64,000 nucleotides of DNA from Loigolactobacillus coryniformis subsp. coryniformis KCTC 3167 = DSM 20001. GTDB taxonomy: Bacteria; Bacillota; Bacilli; Lactobacillales; Lactobacillaceae. Each line of letters begins with the position of its first letter. Position 1 is the first letter of the stretch. A model generated the notes under the pieces. It worked only from the letters and a program-made list of their open reading frames with translations. It had not been told where the DNA came from and searched no databases. Position numbers and translations under genes: made by a program. Of this stretch, positions 1-8,454 are shown piece after piece. The stretch lies in assembly GCF_002706425.1 (NCBI RefSeq), contig NZ_CP017713.1:372001-436000 (forward strand), in the 5' to 3' direction.

Positions 1-375
1 TAGCGCAGCCGCTGTACGAAAGGCAACGTTGTCTGGTTTATAAGCTAGGTTGGCCGCATCGACTGCAACATACTCAGCTGCTGCACCGGGAGTCGTCAAT
101 GGTAGACGAGCAAGTACGGCGTCACCGACTAAGAAATCAGTGACGGCACTGCCAGCCGCAACGATGGTTCCTGCTAGATCCCAACCTAAGGTTAAGGGAA
201 AATTTGCTGGAATTTGTGCAAGCAGTTGACCTGTACGCAATTGAATATCCAATTGGTCAATTGAAAAAGCATGCACTTTAACCAGTACTTGATGCGCAGA
301 AATTTCTGGTTGTGGTTGTTCCGTCAAGGTCAACGCCTTTGCGGAACCGAATTGATTAATTACCATTGTCTGCAT
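1..375 (-). CDS. Zinc-type alcohol dehydrogenase / quinone oxidoreductase family protein (partial)
   Basis: This gene reads leftwards out of the window, so only about the first 125 residues are present. The translation begins MQTMVINQFGSAKALTL and continues with a GroES-like fold typical of medium-chain NAD(P)-dependent quinone oxidoreductases (a TLGWDLAGTIVAAG segment followed by VGDAVLARLP). No zinc-ligand cysteine is seen in the visible part, which fits the zinc-free quinone oxidoreductase branch. The ATG at 375 has a GAGG-like sequence upstream on the minus strand; a second in-frame ATG at 366 is possible. The substrate cannot be inferred. The family assignment is firm. Confidence 0.8.
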   Translation of the reverse strand, partial: MQTMVINQFGSAKALTLTEQPQPEISAHQVLVKVHAFSIDQLDIQLRTGQLLAQIPANFPLTLGWDLAGTIVAAGSAVTDFLVGDAVLARLPLTTPGAAAEYVAVDAANLAYKPDNVAFRTAAAL

Positions 376-531
376 AACCTGATAGCCTCTATTCGTCATT
401 AATTATATTCCATTATTATACAATTAGTTGTCGATGTCCAAGATATTGGCATTTATGCGTATTTATTGCCAGTATTTATGATCAATGTTAATTTGTTCTT
501 AATCATAACGATAAAATGGAGGCGTAATAAA

Positions 532-957
532 ATGAACGAATTTGATGTCCAGAAGCGTTATCTGCAGTGTGTCACTTATATGATCACAAAGTTAAAAATG
601 TTTGATCAAGGTTTTCGCGATTATGAAGGCCGTTACTTGCATATCATGGATACACGCGAAGCAACTACTGGAGAATTAGTGGAACTCAAAACTAATTTTA
701 AACGTAGCTTGATCAATTTCGGTAGTTTAGTTGATCGCTTCCAGGAATTAGAAGCACCCACACAATATCAACAGCAACATCAGCATTTAATTTGGATCTA
801 TCGTGATTATGCTGCTGCTGTTTGTGATATGATCGATGCTTTTAACGTTACTGATTATGCGATTTGTCATACCAAACAAGATAGTGGTCACGCCCAACGA
901 ACACGTAGTCTGACTGATGTTAAACAATTATTGGCCGAAGAATATCAGATTGCTTAA
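532..957 (+). CDS. Hypothetical protein, 141 aa
   Basis: I do not recognise this protein. It is a soluble, mostly helical 141-residue polypeptide without signal peptide or membrane segment, rich in aromatic and charged residues and ending LLAEEYQIA. The open frame extends upstream to 466, but a strong GGAGG at 517-521 lies about 10 bases before the ATG at 532, so I start it there. It stands alone between a divergent oxidoreductase gene and a downstream flavoprotein, with about 200 noncoding bases after it. No function is proposed. Confidence 0.65.
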   Translation: MNEFDVQKRYLQCVTYMITKLKMFDQGFRDYEGRYLHIMDTREATTGELVELKTNFKRSLINFGSLVDRFQELEAPTQYQQQHQHLIWIYRDYAAAVCDMIDAFNVTDYAICHTKQDSGHAQRTRSLTDVKQLLAEEYQIA

Positions 958-1163
958 TATGTACTGAAAATAGGCGCTTTTACCCAATTATGACTAAAAT
1001 TTGCATGATTTTTTGAGCTCGTTTAGGCGAATCAAGCTGGGATTAGTCCAGTTAGGCAGATTCTTTGGCGTAGATAGCGGTTCAATGTTAAATTGATGAT
1101 GAGCAGCGCAAAAAGTAATTTCTGTAATAACTTTAATGTCAGTGAGTCTAAGGGGGCTTATAG
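958..1163. other. Intergenic region without recognisable element
   Basis: About 200 bases between the unknown gene and the flavoprotein gene. I see no strong terminator hairpin and no good -35/-10 pair. The only clear signal is an AGGGGG ribosome binding site at about 1150-1155 for the next gene. Confidence 0.4.
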
Positions 1164-2492
1164 ATGATGTTCGATGTGCTATTTATTGGTAGTGGTCAAG
1201 GTGCCTGGAACGGTGCGATTCCCATGAGTCAAGCGGGGTTAAAAGTTGCAGTGGTCGAAGAAGATTTATTTGGCGGTGTTTGCAGCAATCGTGGGTGTAA
1301 CGCTAAAATTACATTAGATAAGCCAGTGGAATTGGTGCGTAATATTGAACAGTTGCAGGGGCGCGGGTTTGATAGCGTACCCCAGATCAACTGGCCTGAT
1401 TTGATGGCGCATAAGCATGAAGTGATTGGTCGGCTAGCGGCAAGCAACGAACAAAAATTGGTTAAAGCTGGTGTGCAAGTGATCAAAGGCCATGCCACCG
1501 TCACTGCTGCTGATACCGTCACAGTCGGGGCAACCGAATATAATGCAGAGAAAATTGTGTTAGCCCTTGGTCAGTTGCCGCATCGTTTGGATATTCCTGG
1601 TCAAGCTTATCTGCGGGATAGTACCGATTTCATGGCATTGACTCAGATGCCAGAACGGGTGACGATCATTGGCGCTGGCTATGTTGGAATGGAATTTGCG
1701 GCAATCGCTAATACAGCCGGGGCTGAGGTTAATGTGATCGTTAAAGGTCATCAGCCACTGCGCGAATTTTATCAACCTTACGTTGAACGATTAGTTGTCA
1801 GCTTACGTGAACGCGGCGTGCGCTTTTTCTATGATCAACAAGTCGAGTCAGTGACAGAGTCAACATCTGGTTTGTTACTGCAAGGGACTAATCAATTTGC
1901 TTTGGAAAGTGACTATATTCTTGATGCCACCGGCCGTGAACCTCATGTGACGGACAGTGGCCTAGAGAATATTGGTATCGCGACCAATGCAAATGGGATC
2001 GTTGTGGATGATCATTTGCAAACCAACGTTGCTGGCGTCTATGCAACGGGTGATGTGGTCGATAAAACACAGCCGAAGATCACGCCAGTTGCTATCTTTG
2101 AATCACAATATTTAGCTCAATTATTTACTGGACAGACAACGGCGCCAATTAATTATCCTAGTATTGCCACAACTGTCTTTACTTCACCACGGATCTCACA
2201 GGTTGGCATTAGCCCAACTGAGGCGGCTAAATCGCCAGATCAATATACGATCGAAACTTTTGAATATGCTGAAGATTGGTTCCGCCAAGTGCAAAATGAA
2301 ACCGATGGCAGCCTGACCTTGGTTTTTGATCAGGAAAATATTTTGGTCGGGGCGGTGGAATATAGTAACGAAGCGGTTGATACGATCAATGGTTTATTGG
2401 AGGTCATTGAATTACGCTTGACCCATGAACAGGTTCAACGCTTTATTTATACTTTCCCTAGTCTGCAGCATAGCTATTTTCGTAAGGTTTAA
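1164..2492 (+). CDS. FAD-dependent pyridine nucleotide-disulfide oxidoreductase family protein
   Basis: A 442-residue flavoprotein of the glutathione reductase / dihydrolipoamide dehydrogenase group. Visible in order: the FAD dinucleotide-binding motif near the N-terminus (GSGQGAWNGA), the redox-active pair in GGVCSNRGC (Cys-X4-Cys), the NAD(P)-binding motif IIGAGYVGMEFA, the second FAD motif GVYATGDVVD, and a C-terminal dimerisation domain. The C-terminal catalytic His-Pro...Glu signature of true disulfide reductases is replaced: the matching stretch reads YTFPSLQHS. A classical glutathione or lipoamide reductase activity is therefore doubtful. The start at 1164 has AGGGGG about 8 bases upstream; ATG 1167 is an alternative. 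It appears monocistronic. Confidence 0.85.
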   Translation: MMFDVLFIGSGQGAWNGAIPMSQAGLKVAVVEEDLFGGVCSNRGCNAKITLDKPVELVRNIEQLQGRGFDSVPQINWPDLMAHKHEVIGRLAASNEQKLVKAGVQVIKGHATVTAADTVTVGATEYNAEKIVLALGQLPHRLDIPGQAYLRDSTDFMALTQMPERVTIIGAGYVGMEFAAIANTAGAEVNVIVKGHQPLREFYQPYVERLVVSLRERGVRFFYDQQVESVTESTSGLLLQGTNQFALESDYILDATGREPHVTDSGLENIGIATNANGIVVDDHLQTNVAGVYATGDVVDKTQPKITPVAIFESQYLAQLFTGQTTAPINYPSIATTVFTSPRISQVGISPTEAAKSPDQYTIETFEYAEDWFRQVQNETDGSLTLVFDQENILVGAVEYSNEAVDTINGLLEVIELRLTHEQVQRFIYTFPSLQHSYFRKV

Positions 2493-2517
2493 TAAAAAGT
2501 TAGCAGTTTTAAAAAAG

Positions 2518-2557
2518 AAAATCCGTTTAGAAATCATTTGATTTCTAAACGGATTTT
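2518..2557. terminator. Bidirectional intrinsic terminator
   Basis: A long perfect inverted repeat (AAATCCGTTTAGAAATC pairing with GATTTCTAAACGGATTT) with A-run before and T-run after. It lies between two convergent genes and can serve both. Confidence 0.9.
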
Positions 2558-2584
2558 TTAAATAGTTAAATATATAACGTAGCT

Positions 2585-3703
2585 CTATTCAGCCAAGTGC
2601 CGTGAGTCACTTCGACTAAGTGCTTTGACCTTTTGCCAAAGTGCGTGCAGACCAAAAGCAGAAGCAAATGATAGACACCAAGTGCAAGTATAGGTCAGGA
2701 TAACGCCTAATAATATACTTTGACCGGTGAGCTGTTGTCCAAATAAATGCCAGATGAGTTGTGACCAGAAGACATTGGACAGATAAGCTTTATAGGCAAA
2801 ACCGGCAAACTTGTGGACGAAGGCGGTAAAAGGTAACTTGCGTTGAATTTGAAAAAGTGCCAACGCGGCAATTAAGCCAATTGCTGCTAGATCATAGATC
2901 GTCATGGATGGTTTGTAATAAGGGGCATTAGCTAGATCAACTGGCGTACCGAATTGGTGTAATTCATAGTTTGTCCAGTAGAAACTAGCTAGGAAAATGA
3001 CGACTAGAATCGGCCAAAATTTTTGTAGCATACGATTAAAGCTTGCCCGGTACTGCCAGGCAAGTACGCCGCCAACACCGTAAATAAAGAAACTGATAAA
3101 TAAGCGATCAAATAAATACCAACTTTGGGCGTGTGGGCCCTGGAAAATCGCGGTGTCATAAAATAGCAACCAGGCAGCGGTGATGAGCAGCGTGCCGCCT
3201 AAAGTGATCCAGCCGCGTTTTTTGTTGGTCCCGCACCAATGACCGATGGCCCAAAAAAGTGGCATCAAAATAATGAATTGCAGCATCATGGTGTTATACC
3301 ACAAATGTGGCGCCGCATTCCCATTAATAAAATGCCACAAGAAACTAGGTAGATCATGAAATTGATTGACTTGTTGCACATTGGGCATTAGTAATAAATA
3401 GGCGAAAGTCCACCAAATAGTCGGAATAAATAACGCGTGCCACTGCTTGTTTAAATAACTACCATAGGTTAGCTGGGCATTAAGCGTGGTGCGGGTGGTG
3501 GTATATAAAATACCAAATATAAAAGCTGGTGCTGTAAATTTTACTAAGTTATAGATGAGTCCAATGCCGAATTGACTTCCGGCTGCGGGGTGCGCTGTAA
3601 GTGCTAAACTTAAAATTGGTTGTAGCATAACAGCTGTACAGGCACAAAGCTTGAGATAATCGCCAATATCCACGTTTATTTCAAGCTTTTTTGACTTGCT
3701 CAT
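2585..3703 (-). CDS. Acyltransferase 3 family membrane protein
   Basis: A 372-residue integral membrane protein with about ten hydrophobic segments. It resembles the acyltransferase 3 family (OafA/YiaH-type), whose members move acyl groups onto cell-surface polysaccharides or other acceptors. The frame is open from GTG 3715, but ATG 3703 (MSKSKK) lies about 9 bases after an AAGGTGG ribosome binding site and is the better start. It lies downstream of, and in the same direction as, the malonate LysR gene with about 88 bases between, so co-transcription is possible. A role in malonate metabolism is not supported. The acceptor is unknown. Confidence 0.7.
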   Translation of the reverse strand: MSKSKKLEINVDIGDYLKLCACTAVMLQPILSLALTAHPAAGSQFGIGLIYNLVKFTAPAFIFGILYTTTRTTLNAQLTYGSYLNKQWHALFIPTIWWTFAYLLLMPNVQQVNQFHDLPSFLWHFINGNAAPHLWYNTMMLQFIILMPLFWAIGHWCGTNKKRGWITLGGTLLITAAWLLFYDTAIFQGPHAQSWYLFDRLFISFFIYGVGGVLAWQYRASFNRMLQKFWPILVVIFLASFYWTNYELHQFGTPVDLANAPYYKPSMTIYDLAAIGLIAALALFQIQRKLPFTAFVHKFAGFAYKAYLSNVFWSQLIWHLFGQQLTGQSILLGVILTYTCTWCLSFASAFGLHALWQKVKALSRSDSRHLAE

Positions 3704-3790
3704 AAGAAATACCACCTTTTCGATAATTGTGAGACCGATTAGGCAGTACGTTTCGCATTCAATCTAACAAATAATCTCAAAAGAAGCAAG

Positions 3791-4666
3791 CTAAATTTTA
3801 AGTGAACGTTTGCGTTCGGCAACAAATAGTTCAACTAGCGCGTTGGCAACAATTCGTGCAACGTTGGATTCTGTTTGTTGATTTTCCGTTAAGTAAATGG
3901 TGCGAAATGGTGGATTCGAAATGATGCGCGCTAGGTGCAATTGCCGGCCGACCTTTTGCCACGTGACTGCGGGAATGAAGCCAATGCCAGCGCCGCTTAA
4001 TAATAATTCGCGAATTGTCGCGGGATCGTCGGCTTCATACTGGTAGTTTAAATGAATGTCTAAGGCTTCGAAGTAACTATCAACTGTATCACGTAGGGGA
4101 TTGTGCCGCCCCAAACCAATCACTGGTAATCGTTGTAGCTCGGCTGGCGTAACGTATTGCGATTTAAACTGCTGCTGGGCGCTACCAACAAGAATTTCTT
4201 CATTTAGCAACGGAATGGCGGTACGGTCGAGCTGTGGTTGCCGGCTGGAGATAATAAAGTCAAATTGGCGCGGTTCGCTGAGCGTACTGATACGTTGAGT
4301 GAGCTGAACTGGTGCTGCCGGAAAGTGTTGTTGAATGATGTGGATGATTTCGGGAATTAGTGACGAGGCAACTTCGACTAAAAGGCGAATTGGCTTTAGT
4401 TTGTTAGTTGTTTTAGTCGTGACGGCATCGATGCCTTTTTGCAGTTGGTCAAGCACAGTGGTGACGTAAGAGAAGAAGAGCTGACCTTGAGCATTTAATT
4501 GAATGGTGCGGCCAGTACGGTCAAAAAGTTGTACACCTAGTTCTTTTTCCAGTTGATGAATTAATTTGGTCATAGCTGGTTGACTGATATAGGCTAATTT
4601 AGCGGCTTGGGTAATACTGTCAGTTTGGGCAGCGAAAACAAAGCCTTGTAATTGTGCAATATTCAT
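3791..4666 (-). CDS. mdcR: LysR-type regulator of the malonate decarboxylase operon
   Basis: A 291-residue LysR-type transcription factor. Residues 1-60 form the winged helix-turn-helix (QAAKLAYISQPAMTKLIHQLEKELGVQLFDRTGR), followed by a ligand-binding domain. It is divergent from mdcH with 129 bases between the starts, the usual arrangement for a LysR activator of the adjacent catabolic operon (MdcR in Klebsiella and Acinetobacter). Control of the mdc genes by malonate is inferred from this position. The ATG at 4666 has a GGGGA about 7 bases upstream. Confidence 0.85.
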   Translation of the reverse strand: MNIAQLQGFVFAAQTDSITQAAKLAYISQPAMTKLIHQLEKELGVQLFDRTGRTIQLNAQGQLFFSYVTTVLDQLQKGIDAVTTKTTNKLKPIRLLVEVASSLIPEIIHIIQQHFPAAPVQLTQRISTLSEPRQFDFIISSRQPQLDRTAIPLLNEEILVGSAQQQFKSQYVTPAELQRLPVIGLGRHNPLRDTVDSYFEALDIHLNYQYEADDPATIRELLLSGAGIGFIPAVTWQKVGRQLHLARIISNPPFRTIYLTENQQTESNVARIVANALVELFVAERKRSLKI

Positions 4667-4682
4667 TTGGATTCCCCACTTT

Positions 4683-4699
4683 AATAACTAATGGTTATT
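4683..4699. promoter_or_regulatory. Candidate LysR operator between mdcR and mdcH
   Basis: An AATAAC-N5-GTTATT dyad sits in the divergent promoter region, 17 bases upstream of the mdcR start codon. LysR proteins bind short T-N11-A dyads in exactly such positions. The region 4700-4745 is AT-rich and offers several -10-like hexamers, so I do not fix the promoter. Assignment is by position and symmetry only. Confidence 0.5.
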
Positions 4700-4795
4700 A
4701 TTTATTAATATAATTCATTATACATCAGAATTAATTCGCGTTACATTAAGCTTGTGAGACTGATTAGACTGTTTCGTCAGAAGGAAGGAACAAAC

Positions 4796-5713
4796 ATGGA
4801 TGCGCTATGGATTTTTCCTGGTCAAGGTGGCCAATACGCGGGGATGCTTAAGCAGGTACCAGCAGCATTGCGTCAGCATGTAGAAACATTGCTAGACTTA
4901 CCGTTGCTAGATACGACGGCCGGCTACGCGGATTCAGTGCAACTACAAGTTAGCATTACGTTGCTGCAAGTTGCCCAAGTGCAAATGATCCAAAAAATGG
5001 GCTTTCGGCCACGCTTGGCGGCGGGGCATTCGTTAGGTGTTTTTGCGGCCGCCTATGCTTTAGATTGTTTAGCATTAGATGATTTATTCAAAATCGTTAA
5101 GCAACGCGCTGAATTGATGCAGCAAGCCTATCCTGTAGGCTATGGTATGGGCGTTATTGTGGGTTTAACGCGTGCGGAGGTTACCCAGTTAGTGGCACAA
5201 GTCACGACTACCGCAAAGCCCGTTTTTGTCTCAAACCAAAATGCTGAGGACCAAGTTGCCTTATCCGGTCATTTAGTAGCAATCGATCAAGTGTTAGAAC
5301 TAGCCAAAGCCCAAGGTGCGGCTAAGGCATTGCGCTTGAACGTGCCAGTACCCTCGCATTCGCCATTAATGCACGATGTTGCAGAAAAATTGCAACAAAG
5401 TTTAGCCAAGGTCACTTTTAATCGTCCGCACGGTATTTATCTAGCTAATGACAATGGGCACGCCGCCAGGCAGATCATTCCTGTGCGCCGTGATCTAGGT
5501 GATAATCTAGTGCATCCAGTTTATTTTGAGTCGATGATGGCCGTTGCAACGAACTACGCGCCAGATGTCATTATTAATTTTGCACCGGGACATCCTTTCA
5601 AACAAGTGTTAGCACAAAAATTCGACGAGCAGCACCAACTCTACTTGGCGCAGTTTTCCAAGGCAGATATACATTACTTATTAGAAAAATGGGAAAGAGG
5701 TTCTAATTTATGA
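4796..5713 (+). CDS. mdcH: Malonate decarboxylase malonyl transacylase MdcH
   Basis: A malonyl-CoA:acyl carrier protein transacylase-type protein of 305 residues. It carries the nucleophile motif GHSLG (AAGHSLGVFAAAY) and the N-terminal IFPGQGGQYAGM of the FabD family. In biotin-independent malonate decarboxylase systems MdcH loads malonyl onto the acyl carrier MdcC, starting the catalytic cycle. The frame is open from 4754, but AAGGAAGGA at 4781-4789 directs the ATG at 4796. Its stop overlaps the mdcA start (ATGA). In Klebsiella mdcH lies at the end of the operon; here it is first. Confidence 0.9.
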   Translation: MDALWIFPGQGGQYAGMLKQVPAALRQHVETLLDLPLLDTTAGYADSVQLQVSITLLQVAQVQMIQKMGFRPRLAAGHSLGVFAAAYALDCLALDDLFKIVKQRAELMQQAYPVGYGMGVIVGLTRAEVTQLVAQVTTTAKPVFVSNQNAEDQVALSGHLVAIDQVLELAKAQGAAKALRLNVPVPSHSPLMHDVAEKLQQSLAKVTFNRPHGIYLANDNGHAARQIIPVRRDLGDNLVHPVYFESMMAVATNYAPDVIINFAPGHPFKQVLAQKFDEQHQLYLAQFSKADIHYLLEKWERGSNL

Positions 5714-7356
5714 GTGATTCAGAACGAAATTGGGCAAGTCATCGCCAAGCTAAAGCCGCTAAATTAGCCAATGTCGCTAATTTACTTGATGGCAAGTTTG
5801 CCAAGACTGAAGCTGCAACACAAATTTTAGAAACATTGATCAGTAGTGGTGACAAGGTGGTTCTGGAAGGTGACAATCAAAAGCAAGCCAGCTTTTTATC
5901 CAAAACGTTGGCGGCAGTTGATCCAGAAAAAGTTCATGATCTGCATATGATCATGAGCAGTATTTCGCGACCAGAACATTTAGATATTTTTGAAGACGGT
6001 ATTGCCAGTAAGATGGACTTTTCATTTGCTGGACCACAAAGTACCCGAGTTTCACAAATGATCGCTGATGGTAGTTTAAAGGTCGGCGATATTCATACTT
6101 ATTTGGAACTTTATGCGCGTTTATTTGTTGATTTAATTCCGAATGTTGTCTTAGTCGCTGCTGATAAAGCGGATCACCAAGGCAACCTTTACACTGGGTA
6201 TAATACTGAAGAAACACCAGTGATCGTTGAATCAGCTGCCTTTAAAGATGGTATTGTTATCGTTCAAGCCAATGAGATTGTGGATCAATTACCGCGCGTT
6301 GATATTCCTGGGGACTGGGTCGATGTGGTTATTCCGGCTGACGAACCTTATCAGTTAGAACCGCTATTTACTCGTGATCCACAAAATATTACTGAGATCC
6401 AAATTTTGATGGGGATGATGGCGATCCGCGGAATCTATGAGAAACATAACGTGCAATCAGTCAATCATGGTGTCGGGTTTAATACCGCTGCGATCGAACT
6501 GTTATTGCCCACTTATGGTGAACAATTAGGTTTGAAAGGGAAAATCGTGCCTAACTGGGAAGTCAACCCTACACCAACTTTGATCCCCGCAATCGAAAGC
6601 GGCTGGGTTCAATCGATCCACAGTTTTGGTGGCGAAGTGGGGATGGAAAAATACATTGCCGCACGCCCAGACGTTTTCTTTGTCGGCAAAGATGGAACCA
6701 TGCGCTCTAACCGTGCTTTTGGTCAAATGGCTGGTCAGTATGCCTTGGATATGTTTGTAGGCTCAACTTTGCAACTGGATCAATTTGGGAACTCATCAAC
6801 GGTTACTAATGGTCGTTTATCTGGTTTTGGTGGTGCACCAAATATGGGGAGCAACCCAACTGGTCGTCGTCATTCAACACCAGCCTGGCAAAGTCTAAAG
6901 CCAGCGGATGATCCTTTGGCACGTGGTCAAAAACTAGTTGTCCAGATGGTGGAGACATACGGTGCCAATAAACGGCCAGTATTTGTTGATCATTTGGATG
7001 CAGAAGAAGTTCGTAAAGAAGCCAAACTAGCTAATGTGCCAGTTATGATCTACAGCGAAGATACCACACATATCGTAACCGAAGAAGGCATTGCTTACCT
7101 ATATAAAACCGATAGTATGGCTGAACGGCAAGCGGCAATCGAAGCTATCGCTGGGGTGACACCAATTGGGTTACGTAGTGATCCAGATACATTAAAGGAT
7201 CTCCGTGCGCGCGGCATCGTTGCTTTACCAGAAGATTTAGGTGTTCGGCGGAATGATGCTAAGCGGTCATTATTAGCAGCACAAAACATGGCTGATTTAG
7301 TTAAGTGGTCAAAAGGACTTTATAATCCGCCAGCGAAGTTCCGTAGTTGGTCATAA
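5710..7356 (+). CDS. mdcA: Malonate decarboxylase alpha subunit MdcA
   Basis: A 548-residue protein matching the malonate decarboxylase alpha subunit, the acetyl-S-ACP:malonate ACP transferase, which exchanges acetyl for malonyl on the MdcC prosthetic group and releases acetate. It is full length for the family. Recognisable segments include GFGGAPNMGSNPTGRRHSTPAW and the C-terminal LRARGIVALPEDLGV. It overlaps mdcH by four bases and is one base from mdcB, implying translational coupling. It belongs to the cytosolic decarboxylase complex with MdcC and MdcDE. Confidence 0.93.
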   Translation: MSDSERNWASHRQAKAAKLANVANLLDGKFAKTEAATQILETLISSGDKVVLEGDNQKQASFLSKTLAAVDPEKVHDLHMIMSSISRPEHLDIFEDGIASKMDFSFAGPQSTRVSQMIADGSLKVGDIHTYLELYARLFVDLIPNVVLVAADKADHQGNLYTGYNTEETPVIVESAAFKDGIVIVQANEIVDQLPRVDIPGDWVDVVIPADEPYQLEPLFTRDPQNITEIQILMGMMAIRGIYEKHNVQSVNHGVGFNTAAIELLLPTYGEQLGLKGKIVPNWEVNPTPTLIPAIESGWVQSIHSFGGEVGMEKYIAARPDVFFVGKDGTMRSNRAFGQMAGQYALDMFVGSTLQLDQFGNSSTVTNGRLSGFGGAPNMGSNPTGRRHSTPAWQSLKPADDPLARGQKLVVQMVETYGANKRPVFVDHLDAEEVRKEAKLANVPVMIYSEDTTHIVTEEGIAYLYKTDSMAERQAAIEAIAGVTPIGLRSDPDTLKDLRARGIVALPEDLGVRRNDAKRSLLAAQNMADLVKWSKGLYNPPAKFRSWS

Positions 7357-7357
7357 A

Positions 7358-8218
7358 ATGATGAACAGTATTGCAGAACTAGCTGTTGCCGCATTAAAAT
7401 GGGAGGCCAATTTTACCCCTAAACCAGGTTTGGTTGACGCCGTTTCAAATGGTGCCCATCAGGACATGGATGTGACTTTATTTAGACGTTCTGCCACTAG
7501 TTTATCTTCGTATTTTGAAAGCATCGTACAGGTGTCGAGTGGCGCAACGCTCGATCGTTCATTACGAACGAAGATTGGCGCTTTAGGTCGGCAGGCTGAA
7601 GCAACTATGTATCAGACGACTAATGGTGTCAATACACACAAAGGAGCTATTTGGACCTTGGGGTTATTAGTCAGTAGCCTCGCGATCACACCAGATGCTG
7701 CGTTAGCAGATATTCTTACTGGAGCGGCTGCCTTGGCTAGTTTACCTGATGAAAAATTGGTTGCACCAAAAAAGTCCTACGGTGAACAAGCTCAGCAGAA
7801 GTATGGATTAGGCGGTGCTAAGGCGGAAGCGCAACAAGCTTTTCCGCACATTGCCCCCTTGCTACAATGGCCTTTAAATAGTCAGGATGATTGGTTAAGG
7901 GTACTGTTGCAACTTTATGCGACTGTTGATGATACGAACATTGTTCATCGCGCTGACTTGGCAACGTTACGTAATTTTCAAAAGCAAGCACAACAGATCG
8001 TTGCCGATGAACAGCCGGTGCTGGCCAATTCTCGGTTACGTGAGTTAGATCGTTTTACTTTAAAAATGAATATTTCACCTGGTGGCAGTGCAGATCTATT
8101 TGCGGCAATCAGATTTTTAACTTGGATCAATATTTATCGAGAGGAGCATGAATCATCATGGAAAAATTACATTTCACATTTAAAGCCACAGAACCTATCA
8201 GCCACCCTGTCCATGTAG
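7358..8218 (+). CDS. mdcB: Triphosphoribosyl-dephospho-CoA synthase MdcB
   Basis: A 286-residue member of the CitG/MdcB family. It makes the precursor of the phosphoribosyl-dephospho-CoA prosthetic group from ATP and dephospho-CoA. The family signature NTHKG is present (GVNTHKGAIWTLGLL), as is the C-terminal NISPGGSADLFAA. The start is ATG 7358 or 7361; no strong ribosome binding site is visible, so translation is probably coupled to mdcA. Its 3' end overlaps mdcC by 61 bases, so the last 20 or so residues share DNA with the acyl carrier. Confidence 0.9.
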   Translation: MMNSIAELAVAALKWEANFTPKPGLVDAVSNGAHQDMDVTLFRRSATSLSSYFESIVQVSSGATLDRSLRTKIGALGRQAEATMYQTTNGVNTHKGAIWTLGLLVSSLAITPDAALADILTGAAALASLPDEKLVAPKKSYGEQAQQKYGLGGAKAEAQQAFPHIAPLLQWPLNSQDDWLRVLLQLYATVDDTNIVHRADLATLRNFQKQAQQIVADEQPVLANSRLRELDRFTLKMNISPGGSADLFAAIRFLTWINIYREEHESSWKNYISHLKPQNLSATLSM

Positions 8219-8454
8219 GTGTGGTTGCGTCTGGGGACTTGGAGGTTATTATGCGGCCAACAACTAAAGATGCTGAATTAAATATTGTTACCGGTAGTGA
8301 TGGCTTTCATGATACGTGGGAACATGTTTTACAACGCTTTTTTGCCCGTTATCCACTACAGGCTGACTTTGAAATCAATGATTTTGGGGCCACACCGGGT
8401 GTCGTTAATTTGCGATTAACTCAAGCAATGGAGGCGTTGAATGATGAACAATAG
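8158..8454 (+). CDS. mdcC: Malonate decarboxylase acyl carrier protein MdcC
   Basis: A 98-residue acyl carrier subunit. The conserved serine in VASGDLEV is the expected attachment point of 2'-(5''-phosphoribosyl)-3'-dephospho-CoA, as in citrate lyase and malonate decarboxylase carriers. A GAGGAG ribosome binding site lies inside the end of mdcB (about 8140-8145). It overlaps mdcB by 61 bases and the next gene by 14 bases. Identity rests on family resemblance plus position between mdcB and mdcDE. Confidence 0.9.
   Translation: MEKLHFTFKATEPISHPVHVGVVASGDLEVIMRPTTKDAELNIVTGSDGFHDTWEHVLQRFFARYPLQADFEINDFGATPGVVNLRLTQAMEALNDEQ

Noticed and set aside
2585-3703. Acyltransferase 3 protein as the missing malonate transporter
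   Set aside because: Its membrane topology and sequence fit the acyltransferase family, not MdcF/MdcLM-type or other known carboxylate carriers.
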